A stretch of DNA of 64,000 bases from an uncultured Dehalococcoidia bacterium (GTDB lineage Bacteria; Chloroflexota; Dehalococcoidia; Lucifugimonadales; UBA3495): NCBI GenBank assembly GCA_951813535.1, contig OX638345.1, positions 1,981,158-2,045,157 of the forward strand, read 5' to 3'. Shown piece after piece: positions 8,264-17,394 of this stretch (position 1 is the first letter of the stretch; each line of letters starts with the position of its first letter). A program made the position numbers and the translations under genes. The notes beneath the pieces were generated by a model that was not told the origin of the DNA, did no database searches, and saw only the letters and a list, made by a program, of their open reading frames with translations.

Positions 8264-9175
8264 TTACAGCGTATCGCCGGTGAGCAGTTTGTAGGCCTGC
8301 CGGTAGAGCTCGGCGGTCCGCTGCACGATGTCATCGGGCAACTCCGGCGCCGGCGGCTCCTGGTTCCAACCTTGGGCGGTGAGCCAGTCGCGAACGAACT
8401 GCTTGTCATAACTGGGCTGGGACTTCCCCGGAGCGTATCCCTCGGCGTCCCAGAAACGGCTGGAGTCAGGGGTCAGCAGCTCGTCGATAAGGATCAGCTC
8501 ACCGTTCAGGAAACCGAATTCCATCTTGGTGTCCGCCAGCACGATGCCCCGATCTTTCGCGTAGTCGTGGGCGTGCAGGTATACCGCTTTGCTGATGTCG
8601 GCCAGCCGTTGTGCCGTTTCAGCGCCGACCATATCGACCACTTGCTCGTCGGTCATGTTCTCGTCATGGCCTTCTTCGGCTTTGGTCGTCGGCGTAAAGA
8701 GGGGCTCCGGGAACATGTCCCCTTCGACCAGGCCCGTTGGCATGGGCTTGCCGGAGACGGTGCCCTGGCGGCGATACTCGCCCCAGGCCGAACCGGTGAT
8801 GTACCCGCGCACGATGCACTCGATGTCGATGCGCTCGGCCTTCTTGACGATCATCGCCTGCCGTCCGACGCTGTCTTCGGCATAGGCGGGATGGGAGAGA
8901 ACTGGGTTGCCGGCGTAGGCCGCCGCATCCGGCCCGTCGGCCAGCGCCACCAGGTGGTTGGGTACGATGTGGTCCGTCAGCCCGAACCAGAAGCTGGACA
9001 TTCGGTTCAGGGCCGCCCCTTTGTCGGGAATACCATTGGGCAGAACGACGTCGAAAGCCGAAATTCGGTCGGTTGCCACCATCAGCAGCAGGTCGTCCGT
9101 GAGCTGGTAGGTATCGCGGACTTTCCCGCGATGCATGCGGTTGGGCATTCGGGTTTCAATAATCATGTCAGCCAT
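8264..9175 (-). CDS. purC: SAICAR synthase PurC
   Basis: A 303-residue phosphoribosylaminoimidazole-succinocarboxamide synthase, which joins CAIR and aspartate with ATP. Signatures: RGKVRDTYQL at the start, ATDRISAFDVVLPNGIPDKG, IDIECIVRGYITGSAWGEY and LADTKMEFGF. Length is that of the long PurC form. It is followed on the minus strand by the DUF3105 genes and preceded by purB (35-base gap). Confidence 0.97.
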   Translation of the reverse strand: MADMIIETRMPNRMHRGKVRDTYQLTDDLLLMVATDRISAFDVVLPNGIPDKGAALNRMSSFWFGLTDHIVPNHLVALADGPDAAAYAGNPVLSHPAYAEDSVGRQAMIVKKAERIDIECIVRGYITGSAWGEYRRQGTVSGKPMPTGLVEGDMFPEPLFTPTTKAEEGHDENMTDEQVVDMVGAETAQRLADISKAVYLHAHDYAKDRGIVLADTKMEFGFLNGELILIDELLTPDSSRFWDAEGYAPGKSQPSYDKQFVRDWLTAQGWNQEPPAPELPDDIVQRTAELYRQAYKLLTGDTL

Positions 9176-9210
9176 TCAGGGACCGGATTTGGCCGGTCGG
9201 AGAGAGTGTG

Positions 9211-10524
9211 TCAGGCCAGCGCGGGCACGGGCAGCAGCCCGATGCGCTTGAAGTTGTCGTCGATGTATCGCGTGTAGTAGCCGTAGTCGAAGAGTGCGTC
9301 CATCTCCGCCGTATTGAGGTGCTGGGACGCTTCGGCGTCCGACTTCAGCAGTTGGCGGAAGTCCTGAGCGTCGTCCCAGGCCCGCATGGCGTTGCGCTGC
9401 ACGATCTCGTAGGCGGCTTCCCGGGACAGCCCCTTGTCTTCGACCAGAGCCAGCAGCACCCGTTGGCTGAAGATCAGTCCCCGGCTGCTCTCCAGGTTCT
9501 GCCACATGCGGTCGGTGTCCACCCGCCAGCCGCTGACCACGTGGGTGAAGATGCTCAGGATGTAGTCCAGCATCAGGCAGGTGTCGGGAAGGATGATTCG
9601 CTCCGAGGACGAATGGCTGATGTCCCGTTCGCCCCACAGCGCCACGTTCTCCAGGGCCGGCACCGCATTGCCACGGATGGTGCGAGCCAGCCCGCAGATG
9701 CGCTCCGTCAGTTCGGGGTTCCGCTTGTGTGGCATGGACGACGATCCGGTCTGGCCAGCGCCAAAGGGCTCTTCGACTTCGTGGATCTCGGTGCGTTGCA
9801 TCCCTCGAATCTCGGTGGCGAACTTCTCCAGGGACGCGGCGACCAGCGCGGCCGTGGTGATGAAGTGGGCATGGCGGTCGCGTTGCACCACCTGGTTCGA
9901 TACGGGGGCCACGTCCAGGCCCAGGTGATGGCACACCCGTTCCTCGATGTGCGGCGGTATCGTGGCGTGGGTTCCCACCGCTCCGGAGATCTTGCCGACG
10001 CGGATCGAATCGCGCGCTGCCGCCATGCGTTCCCGCTGCCGGCGCAGTTCGTCCCACCACAGGGCTAGTTTGAGCCCGAAGGTCATCGGCTCAGCGTGCA
10101 CGCCGTGGGTTCGACCCATCATCAGCGTGTCCTTGTGAAGCGATGCCTGCCGGCCCACGGCGTCGATGGCGGCGTCAATTTCCTTCAGCAGCAGATCGGC
10201 CGCGGCCACCAACTGCAGGGCCTGCCCGGTGTCCAGCATGTCGGAAGACGTCATACCCAGATGGAGCCAGCGTCCTTCCGGGCCGAGGGTCTCGGTAATT
10301 GAACGCAGAAACGCCGTGACGTCGTGCCGGGTCGTCTCGAAGATATCCATCATCCGCTGATGGTTATATGCCGCCCCACGCAGCGACTCCATGTCTTCCA
10401 ACGGAATGACCCCGGCCTCGGTCCACGCCTCGCATACGGCCAACTCAACGTCCAGCCACATGCGGTATTTGTTCTCATCAGACCAGACCTGTTTCATCTC
10501 GGGTCTGGAATAACGGTCAATCAC
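9211..10524 (-). CDS. purB: Adenylosuccinate lyase PurB
   Basis: A 437-residue lyase acting twice in AMP synthesis (SAICAR and adenylosuccinate). The fumarase-superfamily signature GSSSMPHKRNP is present, as are TSSDMLDTGQALQL and GRTHGVHAEPMTFG. I chose the GTG at 10524: it gives the conserved N-terminus IDRYSRPEMK and has GGAGG 7 bases upstream. An ATG at 10557 would add 11 residues that do not fit the family. Confidence 0.95.
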   Translation of the reverse strand: MIDRYSRPEMKQVWSDENKYRMWLDVELAVCEAWTEAGVIPLEDMESLRGAAYNHQRMMDIFETTRHDVTAFLRSITETLGPEGRWLHLGMTSSDMLDTGQALQLVAAADLLLKEIDAAIDAVGRQASLHKDTLMMGRTHGVHAEPMTFGLKLALWWDELRRQRERMAAARDSIRVGKISGAVGTHATIPPHIEERVCHHLGLDVAPVSNQVVQRDRHAHFITTAALVAASLEKFATEIRGMQRTEIHEVEEPFGAGQTGSSSMPHKRNPELTERICGLARTIRGNAVPALENVALWGERDISHSSSERIILPDTCLMLDYILSIFTHVVSGWRVDTDRMWQNLESSRGLIFSQRVLLALVEDKGLSREAAYEIVQRNAMRAWDDAQDFRQLLKSDAEASQHLNTAEMDALFDYGYYTRYIDDNFKRIGLLPVPALA

Positions 10525-10626
10525 TGGGTCGCCTCCGCGCCGTTCGCATAACGCCAAAATATTCTATCACAGCGGCTATCCATCCTGGTCGCGCCGCGTA
10601 GCACACCCGCTGGCCATGAGCCGGAA

Positions 10627-11289
10627 TTACCCGCCGTTCCGCGCAGCCATGTACTGCTGGAGGGCTTCCAGCACCGGCGCAAAGTCCGTGAACGGTGCAA
10701 ACTTGATCCCAGCCTCGTCACACATCGCCGCCATCTGTCGATGGGCGAAAACCGTGTCCGCGACCTCGCCAGCCTCGAAGTCCGAGCGCCCGTCTCCCAT
10801 GAAAAACACGTGATGCCCCTGTTCCTGGAAACGGCGCACGATCAGGGCTTTGCTGTTGCCCAGGTGCGGGGCTTCCGGATACGCGAAATCGTACCGGTAG
10901 CCCGCAACCCGGCCTTCCCGGTCGAATTCCGTAACCACCGCGTACACCGGCATTTCCGACTGCCCGCATCCGTCCAGCAGCGCCTGGATGTAGAAGTCCA
11001 GACCCTGACTGATGATGCACATGGGAATCGATTGGACCTGGCAGAACTCCGACAACTCCTCGAAATGCGGGCGGAAATTCGCGTTGGCCCGCACGAACGA
11101 CTGCATGGCGTGTTTGTCCGCCTGGATCCGCAGGAACGCCTCCTCCTGGTAGTCCTTCAGCGATAGTTCACCCGCCCGGAATCTGTCCCGCACATCGGTC
11201 CATGATGGATGGCCGAACTCGTGCAACAACATTTCCGCCACGTTCTGGGCCGCGGCGGTGTCGTCGTAATCTGTCAGCACCGCCGGCAT
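10627..11289 (-). CDS. HAD-family phosphatase (MtnX/PSP-like)
   Basis: About 220 residues with the HAD motif I DYDDT (D7-T11), motif II in CIISQGLDFY, and motif III/IV in FMGDGRSDFEAGEVADTVFA, with a helical cap between I and II. Closest in layout to 2-hydroxy-3-keto-5-methylthiopentenyl-1-phosphate phosphatase or phosphoserine phosphatase-like enzymes. Its place between purE and purB suggests action on a nucleotide or sugar phosphate in this pathway, but that is inference. The start is uncertain: ATG at 11289 or GTG at 11301 or 11322. Confidence 0.75.
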   Translation of the reverse strand: MPAVLTDYDDTAAAQNVAEMLLHEFGHPSWTDVRDRFRAGELSLKDYQEEAFLRIQADKHAMQSFVRANANFRPHFEELSEFCQVQSIPMCIISQGLDFYIQALLDGCGQSEMPVYAVVTEFDREGRVAGYRYDFAYPEAPHLGNSKALIVRRFQEQGHHVFFMGDGRSDFEAGEVADTVFAHRQMAAMCDEAGIKFAPFTDFAPVLEALQQYMAARNGG

Positions 11290-11311
11290 CCGGCGGTCCA
11301 CATCGGCGGTT

Positions 11312-11770
11312 CTAGCGTTCACGAAGGGACTGCCGATAGCGCTCCACGGCTTCGCGGATGTCGTCGTGCTTGATGCCCAGGATCTGCGCGGCATAATAGG
11401 CGGCGTTCCGTGCGCCCCATCCGCCCACCGCCATCGCCGCGACAGGTATGCCGGGTGGCATCTGAGCCGTCGACAGCAGCGCATCCCAGCCGTTGAGCTC
11501 GCTCGACGTCAACGGGATGCCGATCACGGGCAGTGTGGTCTGGGCAGCCAACGCGCCGCCCAGCGCGGCGGAACCGCCGGCGGCCGCGATTATCACTTCA
11601 ATGCCGCGTTCCCTTGCCGTCGATGCGTATTCGTGGACCCGCTCCGGCGTGCGGTGCGCCGACATGACGCGGACCTCGTAGTCCACCCCCAGCGACTCCA
11701 GGGTGTTGATGGTCGGTTGGACCGCCTCTTCGTCGGAGGCGCTGCCCATGATGACTCCTACCAGTGGCAA
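11312..11770 (-). CDS. purE: N5-CAIR mutase PurE
   Basis: A 152-residue class I PurE: IMGSASDEEAV, the catalytic SAHRTPERVHEYA and AAAGGSAALGGALAAQTTLPVIGIP. It moves the carboxylate of N5-CAIR to C4. No purK lies nearby. It is followed by the HAD phosphatase gene (22-base gap). Confidence 0.97.
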   Translation of the reverse strand: MPLVGVIMGSASDEEAVQPTINTLESLGVDYEVRVMSAHRTPERVHEYASTARERGIEVIIAAAGGSAALGGALAAQTTLPVIGIPLTSSELNGWDALLSTAQMPPGIPVAAMAVGGWGARNAAYYAAQILGIKHDDIREAVERYRQSLRER

Positions 11771-11818
11771 GATGTTTCTCCTTATTTCTTGGTTTAGGAC
11801 CGCGATTTGGGATCGCGT

Positions 11819-12247
11819 TCAGTCCATGTCTGCGATGTCGCGAAATGCGGCGATCAGCGCCTGCTGGATCGATTCGGTATCGTCGTCAACCTCCTCGTCC
11901 TCGACAATCACGTACCCTGCGTCCTCGTCGTCGATACCGACCCGCACCTCAATTTCCACCGGCTCCCCATCGTGCCAGTAGAGCGTGTAGACGATCTCGT
12001 CGGCCAGCTCGTCGTCCGCCCCGTCCACGTCGTCATCGAAATCGTACTGCCACGATCTGTCCACCATCACGCGAGCGCCGCCATCCAGCAGGAGGTCGTT
12101 CATTTCGCCCATCATGCCTTCCACCGCCAGTTCCACGGCAAATCGTTCGAGCAACGTGCGTCGCTCGGCAACCTCCGCCATCTGCTTGCCGTAACCCTCG
12201 TTGTCCACGCGGACGCGCAGTCGTTTCAGGTCATCCAGCCAGGGCAT
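11819..12247 (-). CDS. Acidic protein of unknown function
   Basis: A 142-residue, strongly acidic protein. The C-terminal half is full of Asp and Glu (for example DFDDDVDGADDELADEIVY). The pattern LLLDGGARVMVDRSWQYDF...YTLYWHDGEPVEIEVRVG suggests an alpha/beta fold. I recognise no family. It is embedded in the purine cluster with gaps of about 48 bases on each side, so it is probably co-transcribed. Confidence 0.6.
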   Translation of the reverse strand: MPWLDDLKRLRVRVDNEGYGKQMAEVAERRTLLERFAVELAVEGMMGEMNDLLLDGGARVMVDRSWQYDFDDDVDGADDELADEIVYTLYWHDGEPVEIEVRVGIDDEDAGYVIVEDEEVDDDTESIQQALIAAFRDIADMD

Positions 12248-12296
12248 TGGTCAGTCCTCCATCGTCGGGTTGGCGCCGCGGGTTCGGCGGGCGCAT

Positions 12297-12890
12297 TCAA
12301 CTGCCGGTTCGTTTTTGCCGCCCGTTAAGGTAACAGAACTCATCGACTCCGCGAAAGTCGGGCAATTGCATTCTGTGGGCCAACACCGCCAGCGTATCCA
12401 GAAGGTCGATGTAGCACAATCCGGGATGCCCGCTCCGCAACCCGTGCGGCAACATGCCCAAACGACGCAGAGCCCGTTCGGTGTGCGGACTCCACGGCGC
12501 GAAGAGCGTCGGTTCCCTCAGGGTCAGCAGATATGATGGCCACTCCTTGCCCGCGCCGGCAAGACCGAATCCGCCCGCTTCAGTGGCGCACTCTTCGAAG
12601 CGGTTTTCCAGCTTGATGGTGTCGTATAGCAGAAAGTCAACGGCGTCCCGTACCTCAACGATGGGATTGGTTGTAAATCGTTTGGTCTGCCTGCCGCCGG
12701 CGCCGCGATACAAAGCGGTGGCCTCCGCATCCGTGAGCGACGGCAGATAATCCTGCTCAAGCCAGTTGGCCCGCCTGTCGTTCCCCCAGCGGCGACGGCG
12801 AAAAGCATCCAACTCTCCGTCCTGTGCGCCTCGGCGGAAAGCCTCAGCCAGCGCAGTCCAGTCTGGGGAGATCGCCGCGTTGCTCGTCAT
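12297..12890 (-). CDS. Unknown protein with a helix-hairpin-helix-like segment
   Basis: A 197-residue soluble protein. The central part (GGFGLAGAGKEWPSYLLTLREPTLFAPW) has the look of an HhH motif followed by a conserved P-LF--W pattern, as in DNA-glycosylase-like or putative nucleic-acid-binding proteins. A comparable pattern appears in the gene at 24197-24877. It starts 13 bases after purD and is probably in the same transcript. No catalytic residues can be assigned. Confidence 0.6.
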   Translation of the reverse strand: MTSNAAISPDWTALAEAFRRGAQDGELDAFRRRRWGNDRRANWLEQDYLPSLTDAEATALYRGAGGRQTKRFTTNPIVEVRDAVDFLLYDTIKLENRFEECATEAGGFGLAGAGKEWPSYLLTLREPTLFAPWSPHTERALRRLGMLPHGLRSGHPGLCYIDLLDTLAVLAHRMQLPDFRGVDEFCYLNGRQKRTGS

Positions 12891-12903
12891 CGTCGCTATC
12901 CGG

Positions 12904-14214
12904 TCATCGCGTTATTTGGAACGCGGTGGGCTGGTCCGAGTGGAGTTCCGCGATGTCCCGTCTGTAGTATGCGCCCTCGAAACTGATTTCCGCCGCGCGC
13001 CGATAGGCGTGACCGCGCGCCTGCTCGATATCGTCGCCCATCCCTACGCAGGCCAGCACCCGCCCTCCCGAGGTTAGTAGCCGCCCGCTGTTGTCCTCTG
13101 CGCTGCTAACCCCGGCGTGGAACACCAGGCTGTCATCGCTTTCAGCGCCGGGGGAGTTCAGCCCGGATATTTCCACCCCCGTGCGGTAAGACCCCGGATA
13201 TCCGCCGGAAGCCATCACCACCGCTACCGTTGGACGATTCGACCATTCCACCGGACCAACGTCGTTCAAACTGCCGGTTGCGCACGCCATCATCACCTCG
13301 CCGGGGTCGCTCACCAGCCGGGGCATGATCGCCTGCGTTTCCGGATCTCCGAACCGGCAATTGAACTCCAGGACTCGCGGACCATCCTCGGTCAGCATCA
13401 GTCCGCAGTAGAGCGCTCCGCGATATGGCGCGCCGCGCGAGGCCAGTTCCCGTATCACGGGAAGCATGATTTCGCTACTGACTCGCTCGGCCAGGGTTTC
13501 GTCCCAGAATGCCGGCGGACCGTAACTGCCCATCCCGCCCGTGTTGGGACCGGTGTCGCCCTCGCCCGCTCGTTTGTAATCTGTCGCGGCAACCACGGCC
13601 GACAGATTTTCGCCGTCGGTGAACCCGAACACGCTGACTTCCGGGCCGTGCAGCCACTCCTCGACCACCACCGTTTCCCCGGCGTCGCCGAACATCCGGT
13701 CCTGCATGCAGGTCAGGATGGCGGTCTTGGCCTCTTCGAGGTTGGCGCACATCGCAACCCCTTTGCCGGCCGCGAGCCCGTCCGCTTTGACCACCAGGGG
13801 GCGGTTCCGGTGCTCGGCATAGGCCAGGGCGGCTGAAGCGCTGCGGAACACTCGGTATTCGGGCCCGGCCACTCCCGCCGCGTCCTGCACGTCACGGGCG
13901 AAGCTCTTGCTTGCTTCCAGCCGGGCGGCCGCTCGGGTCGGTCCGAAGCACGGAATTCCCGCGGCGGCCAACCGATCCGACAGGCCCAACGCCAGGGGAA
14001 CCTCGGGACCCGCCACCACCAGGTCAATCATTCGGTCGCCGGCGGCGTCCACCAGCCCATCGATGTCAGTCTCGGAGATGGGCAGGTTCGTTCCCAGGCT
14101 CGCTGTTCCCGAATTGCCGGGCGCCGCGAATATTTCGGTCACCGTCGATGAACGCGCCAGCCGCCACGCCAGGGCGTGTTCCCGACCGCCAGAGCCAACT
14201 ACGAGGACGCGCAC
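12904..14214 (-). CDS. purD: Phosphoribosylamine-glycine ligase PurD
   Basis: A 436-residue ATP-grasp enzyme that makes GAR. It starts MRVLVVGSGGREHALAW and contains CFGPTRAAARLEASKSFARD, VVKADGLAAGKGV and VLEFNCRFGDPETQ, all canonical. Directly follows guaA with a 6-base gap, so the two are coupled. Confidence 0.97.
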   Translation of the reverse strand: MRVLVVGSGGREHALAWRLARSSTVTEIFAAPGNSGTASLGTNLPISETDIDGLVDAAGDRMIDLVVAGPEVPLALGLSDRLAAAGIPCFGPTRAAARLEASKSFARDVQDAAGVAGPEYRVFRSASAALAYAEHRNRPLVVKADGLAAGKGVAMCANLEEAKTAILTCMQDRMFGDAGETVVVEEWLHGPEVSVFGFTDGENLSAVVAATDYKRAGEGDTGPNTGGMGSYGPPAFWDETLAERVSSEIMLPVIRELASRGAPYRGALYCGLMLTEDGPRVLEFNCRFGDPETQAIMPRLVSDPGEVMMACATGSLNDVGPVEWSNRPTVAVVMASGGYPGSYRTGVEISGLNSPGAESDDSLVFHAGVSSAEDNSGRLLTSGGRVLACVGMGDDIEQARGHAYRRAAEISFEGAYYRRDIAELHSDQPTAFQITR

Positions 14215-14220
14215 CGCCGG

Positions 14221-15774
14221 CTACTCCCACTCGATGGTCCCGGGAGGTTTGCTGGTGATGTCGTAAACCACGCGATTCACGCCATCGACCTCGTTCACGA
14301 TGCGGTTGCTGATCCGGGCCAGCACGTCGTACGGCAACCTCACCCAGTCGGCGGTCATCGCGTCCTCCGAGTTGACGGCGCGGATGGCGCAGGCGTATCC
14401 GTAAGTGCGGTAGTCGCCCATCACTCCCACGGTCCGGTTGTCAGTCAGCACCGCGAAACTTTGCCAAATGTCGCGGTACAAACCCGCACCGTGGATCTCT
14501 TCCAGCACGACGCGATCGCAGTCGCGCAGCAGCTCGACCCGTTCCGGGGTGACCTCGCCGATGATCCGTATCGCCAGGCCCGGCCCGGGGAACGGCTGCC
14601 GGTAGATGATTTCCTCGGGCAGGCCCAACTCCAACCCCACGGCGCGAACCTCGTCCTTGAACAGGTAGCGCAGCGGTTCCACGAGGCCGAAGTTCATCCG
14701 CTCCGGCAGGCCTCCCACGTTGTGGTGTGTCTTGATGCGGGCCGAGGCTCGGTTCTCCGGAGTTTCGCTTTCGATTACGTCGGGATACAGCGTGCCCTGG
14801 GCCAGCCAGCGCACGTTGTCGATCTCCGCCGCCGCGTCCTCGAACACCCGGATAAATTCGTTGCCGATGGTCTTGCGCTTCGTTTCCGGGTCCGTGACGC
14901 CGCGCAACCCGTTTAAAAAACGGTCCGAGGCGTCCACGTAGCGCAAGTCCATTCCCATGTTCTTATGGAAGGTTTCCTGCACCTGTTCCGCCTCTCCGTG
15001 CCGGAGCAGGCCGTTGTTCACGAAAATGCAGGTCAGCTGCGGCCCGACCGCCTGATGCAGCAATGCCGCCGCAACCGAGGAGTCGACGCCGCCGCTGAGG
15101 CCGCAGATCACCCGGTCGCTGCCCACCTGCTCTCGGACCTGGGCCACGGTGTCCGCCACAAAGTTGCCCGCCGTCCAGGACCCGGAGCAGCCGCAGATGT
15201 CCCGCACGAAGTTGCGCAGGATGGTCATCCCGTCCGGGGTGTGCTGCACTTCCGGGTGAAACTGCAGGCCGAACCAACGCTCGCCGTCCGAAACCGCGGC
15301 GCAGTCACTGTTTTCGGTTCGCGCCAGGGTCGCCATGCCCTTGGGCAGGCGCTCCACCCGGTCGCCGTGACTCATCCACACCGGCGCCGAATTGCCGACC
15401 CCGGCCAGGAGGCGGCTGGCCGAACCGGCCACGCGCAAATCGGCATGGCCGTACTCCCGGGCGTCCCCGGGCGTGACCTTGCCGCCCAGTTGATGCACCA
15501 GGGCCTGCATGCCGTAGCAGATCCCGAGCACCGGGATATCCGATTGCAGAATCCAGTCCGAAATGGTCGGCGCGCCCGCGTCGTACACGCTGGCTGGCCC
15601 GCCGGAAAGGATGATTCCTCTGACGTTCAGGTGCGCAATCCGTTCGCGTCCCGCGCTGGCCGGTATGATCTCCGAGTAGACTTCCAACTCTCGGATGCGC
15701 CGCGCGATCAGATGCGTATATTGAGAGCCAAAATCGATAACCGCGATGGCGTCGGACTGCGCTGTGCTGCTCAT
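14221..15774 (-). CDS. guaA: GMP synthase (glutamine-hydrolysing) GuaA
   Basis: A 517-residue two-domain enzyme. The N-terminal class I glutamine amidotransferase has nucleophile Cys in LGICYGMQ and [10 protein letters not shown]. The ATP pyrophosphatase domain has the P-loop [15 protein letters not shown]. The C-terminal GMPS dimerisation domain ends in KPPGTIEWE. It converts XMP to GMP. It is the first gene of the purine cluster and has a likely extended -10 promoter just upstream (15810-15818). Confidence 0.98.
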   Translation of the reverse strand: MSSTAQSDAIAVIDFGSQYTHLIARRIRELEVYSEIIPASAGRERIAHLNVRGIILSGGPASVYDAGAPTISDWILQSDIPVLGICYGMQALVHQLGGKVTPGDAREYGHADLRVAGSASRLLAGVGNSAPVWMSHGDRVERLPKGMATLARTENSDCAAVSDGERWFGLQFHPEVQHTPDGMTILRNFVRDICGCSGSWTAGNFVADTVAQVREQVGSDRVICGLSGGVDSSVAAALLHQAVGPQLTCIFVNNGLLRHGEAEQVQETFHKNMGMDLRYVDASDRFLNGLRGVTDPETKRKTIGNEFIRVFEDAAAEIDNVRWLAQGTLYPDVIESETPENRASARIKTHHNVGGLPERMNFGLVEPLRYLFKDEVRAVGLELGLPEEIIYRQPFPGPGLAIRIIGEVTPERVELLRDCDRVVLEEIHGAGLYRDIWQSFAVLTDNRTVGVMGDYRTYGYACAIRAVNSEDAMTADWVRLPYDVLARISNRIVNEVDGVNRVVYDITSKPPGTIEWE

Positions 15775-15809
15775 ACACTCCCTGCCGGCCTCTTGGGGAA
15801 TCGCGAATC

Positions 15810-15818
15810 ATATTAGCA
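15810..15818 (-). promoter_or_regulatory. Extended -10 promoter for guaA and the purine cluster
   Basis: On the minus strand this reads TGCTAATAT, an extended -10 (TGn plus TAATAT). Its position 36 bases upstream of the guaA start is reasonable. No clear -35 is seen. Confidence 0.4.
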
Positions 15819-15866
15819 CAGCATCCCAAACGGTCCCGGCCCGGGGCCACCGCCCGATTGCCATCC

Positions 15867-15875
15867 TGCTAGAAT
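15867..15875 (+). promoter_or_regulatory. Extended -10 promoter for the restriction-modification genes
   Basis: TGCTAGAAT is an extended -10 (TGn plus TAGAAT) 33 bases before the methyltransferase ATG. No clear -35 is seen. It is divergent from the guaA promoter 50 bases away. Confidence 0.4.
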
Positions 15876-15908
15876 AATGCCCGAAATGTTTCCACCCCTC
15901 CGTGTACC

Positions 15909-16613
15909 ATGACTGTCTTCGCAACTACCAGACTGCCGCGCCCGGATGGGTCACCGGCTCCCGAGTGGCCGTTGCCCCTCAACCAGCGGAATCATTGCGA
16001 CGGGCGAGAACTGCTGACCGGGCTGGAACCGGCCACCATCCCGCTGTGCATCTTTGACCCGCAGTATCGCGGTCTACTGGACAAAATGCGTTACGGCAAC
16101 GAAGGCGTGAGCCGGGGTCAGCGACGCTCGGGCTTGCTTCAAATGAGCGAGGAGACCATCGGCGAATTCATCGCCGGCATATCGGCCGCTCTGATCCCGT
16201 CCGGTCATCTCTTTCTGTGGATCGACAAATTCCACCTGTGCACGGGGGTCGGGCCTTGGATTGCACAATGGGGGCTCGAGGTGGTGGACCTGGTGACCTG
16301 GAACAAGGACCGGCTCGGCATGGGTTACCGGACCCGCCGCGTTGGCGAGTACCTGCTCATCCTCCAAAAACCACCCAAGCGGGCCAAGGGGGTCTGGCAG
16401 CGCCATGACATTCCCGATGTGGTGACGGAAAAGGTTGAGCGCATCGGCAATGTCCATCCCAAACCGGTGAACCTGCAAGCGCGGTTGATCGAAGCGGTCA
16501 CCGACCCGGGAGACGTGGTGCTCGACCCCGCCGCGGGCAGCTATTCTGTGATGACCGCGGCGCACCAGGTGGGGCGCCAGTTCCTCGGTTGTGACATCGC
16601 CGCCGGTTCGTAA
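15909..16613 (+). CDS. Type II DNA methyltransferase (N6-adenine or N4-cytosine, beta-like order)
   Basis: A 234-residue amino-methyltransferase. Motif IV is DPQY (50-53, a variant of DPPY) and comes before motif I, DPAAGS (206-211), preceded by HPKPVNLQARLIEAVTDPGDVVL. This is the beta-class order. It is short for the class and has only a small insert between the motifs (LFLWIDKFHLC, TWNKDRLGMGYRTRRVGEYLLILQK) that should hold target recognition. Next to a nuclease gene by 8 bases, so it is probably the protective enzyme of a type II system. Confidence 0.85.
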   Translation: MTVFATTRLPRPDGSPAPEWPLPLNQRNHCDGRELLTGLEPATIPLCIFDPQYRGLLDKMRYGNEGVSRGQRRSGLLQMSEETIGEFIAGISAALIPSGHLFLWIDKFHLCTGVGPWIAQWGLEVVDLVTWNKDRLGMGYRTRRVGEYLLILQKPPKRAKGVWQRHDIPDVVTEKVERIGNVHPKPVNLQARLIEAVTDPGDVVLDPAAGSYSVMTAAHQVGRQFLGCDIAAGS

Positions 16614-16621
16614 CCGCGCAG

Positions 16622-17299
16622 ATGGTCAGGATCGAGGAAAGTAATCCAGGGCGTCGGGACGGTGGCTACGCCCGGCTCTTCAACGATCCGGATATCGGCG
16701 CCCTGGTATCGCGGGTTCACGCCACCAGCATTCGGGCCGGAACTGAACTGGAGCACATAATTCGCCGCGAATCCGTGGTTAACGGCACTGCAATCAGCGA
16801 CCTGGACAAATTCCTGGATAACGGCAGCGAAGGCGTTTTCCTGGCGGACAAGTCCGCTATTAAGGCGTCGACCCGCATCCAATTCCCCAGCGCCGAACCC
16901 GATTACCTGGTATTCGTGAGGGACGGTTCCAAACGGGAATGCTATGTCGTCGAACTCAAAGACGGGGATCAGTTCGACACCAAGAAATCCAGCGGAGAAG
17001 TGAGCAACCTGTCGGCATTCAGCACTAATGTCGGCTCCACGCTACCCTACGCGACATCCATTCGAGTTTGCTCCTTCAACCAGGAAGACAAGCAGGCGAT
17101 TGTGGTTGGATTCAAACAGGCCATCGGCGAAAGCATGGTCTGGACCGGTCGCGAATTTTGCTCGCTGCTCGGCTTCGATTACGATGCCATCATCAGCGAG
17201 CGTAAAGCCGATGCCGACGACAATCGGCGCTTTCTGGTTCAGCAATTGCTCCGCATCCCCGCACTGAGGTCCATCGCAGCCCGCGAGTTACAGCGCTGA
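16622..17299 (+). CDS. Putative type II restriction endonuclease, PD-(D/E)XK fold
   Basis: A 225-residue protein with a PD-(D/E)XK core: PD at 93-94 (SAEPDYLVFV), then a strand ending in E111-L-K113 (CYVVELKDGDQFDTKKSSGE). The glutamate at 40-50 (GTELEHIIRRE) may be an additional active-site residue. Its position 8 bases after a methyltransferase gene and lack of other domains support a restriction enzyme. The recognition sequence cannot be predicted. Confidence 0.75.
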   Translation: MVRIEESNPGRRDGGYARLFNDPDIGALVSRVHATSIRAGTELEHIIRRESVVNGTAISDLDKFLDNGSEGVFLADKSAIKASTRIQFPSAEPDYLVFVRDGSKRECYVVELKDGDQFDTKKSSGEVSNLSAFSTNVGSTLPYATSIRVCSFNQEDKQAIVVGFKQAIGESMVWTGREFCSLLGFDYDAIISERKADADDNRRFLVQQLLRIPALRSIAARELQR

Positions 17300-17394
17300 T
17301 CAGTCGATCAAGATGAACCGGCCATTCGTCGCATCAGACACACAGCCCGTCTTTCCGTTGGCCGCACTTCTGCAAAACTGAGCGCTTCTCGACG

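Noticed and set aside
11290-11484. N-terminal extension of the HAD phosphatase into purE
   Set aside because: Would overlap purE by about 170 bases in another frame with an Arg/Trp-rich unlikely sequence.
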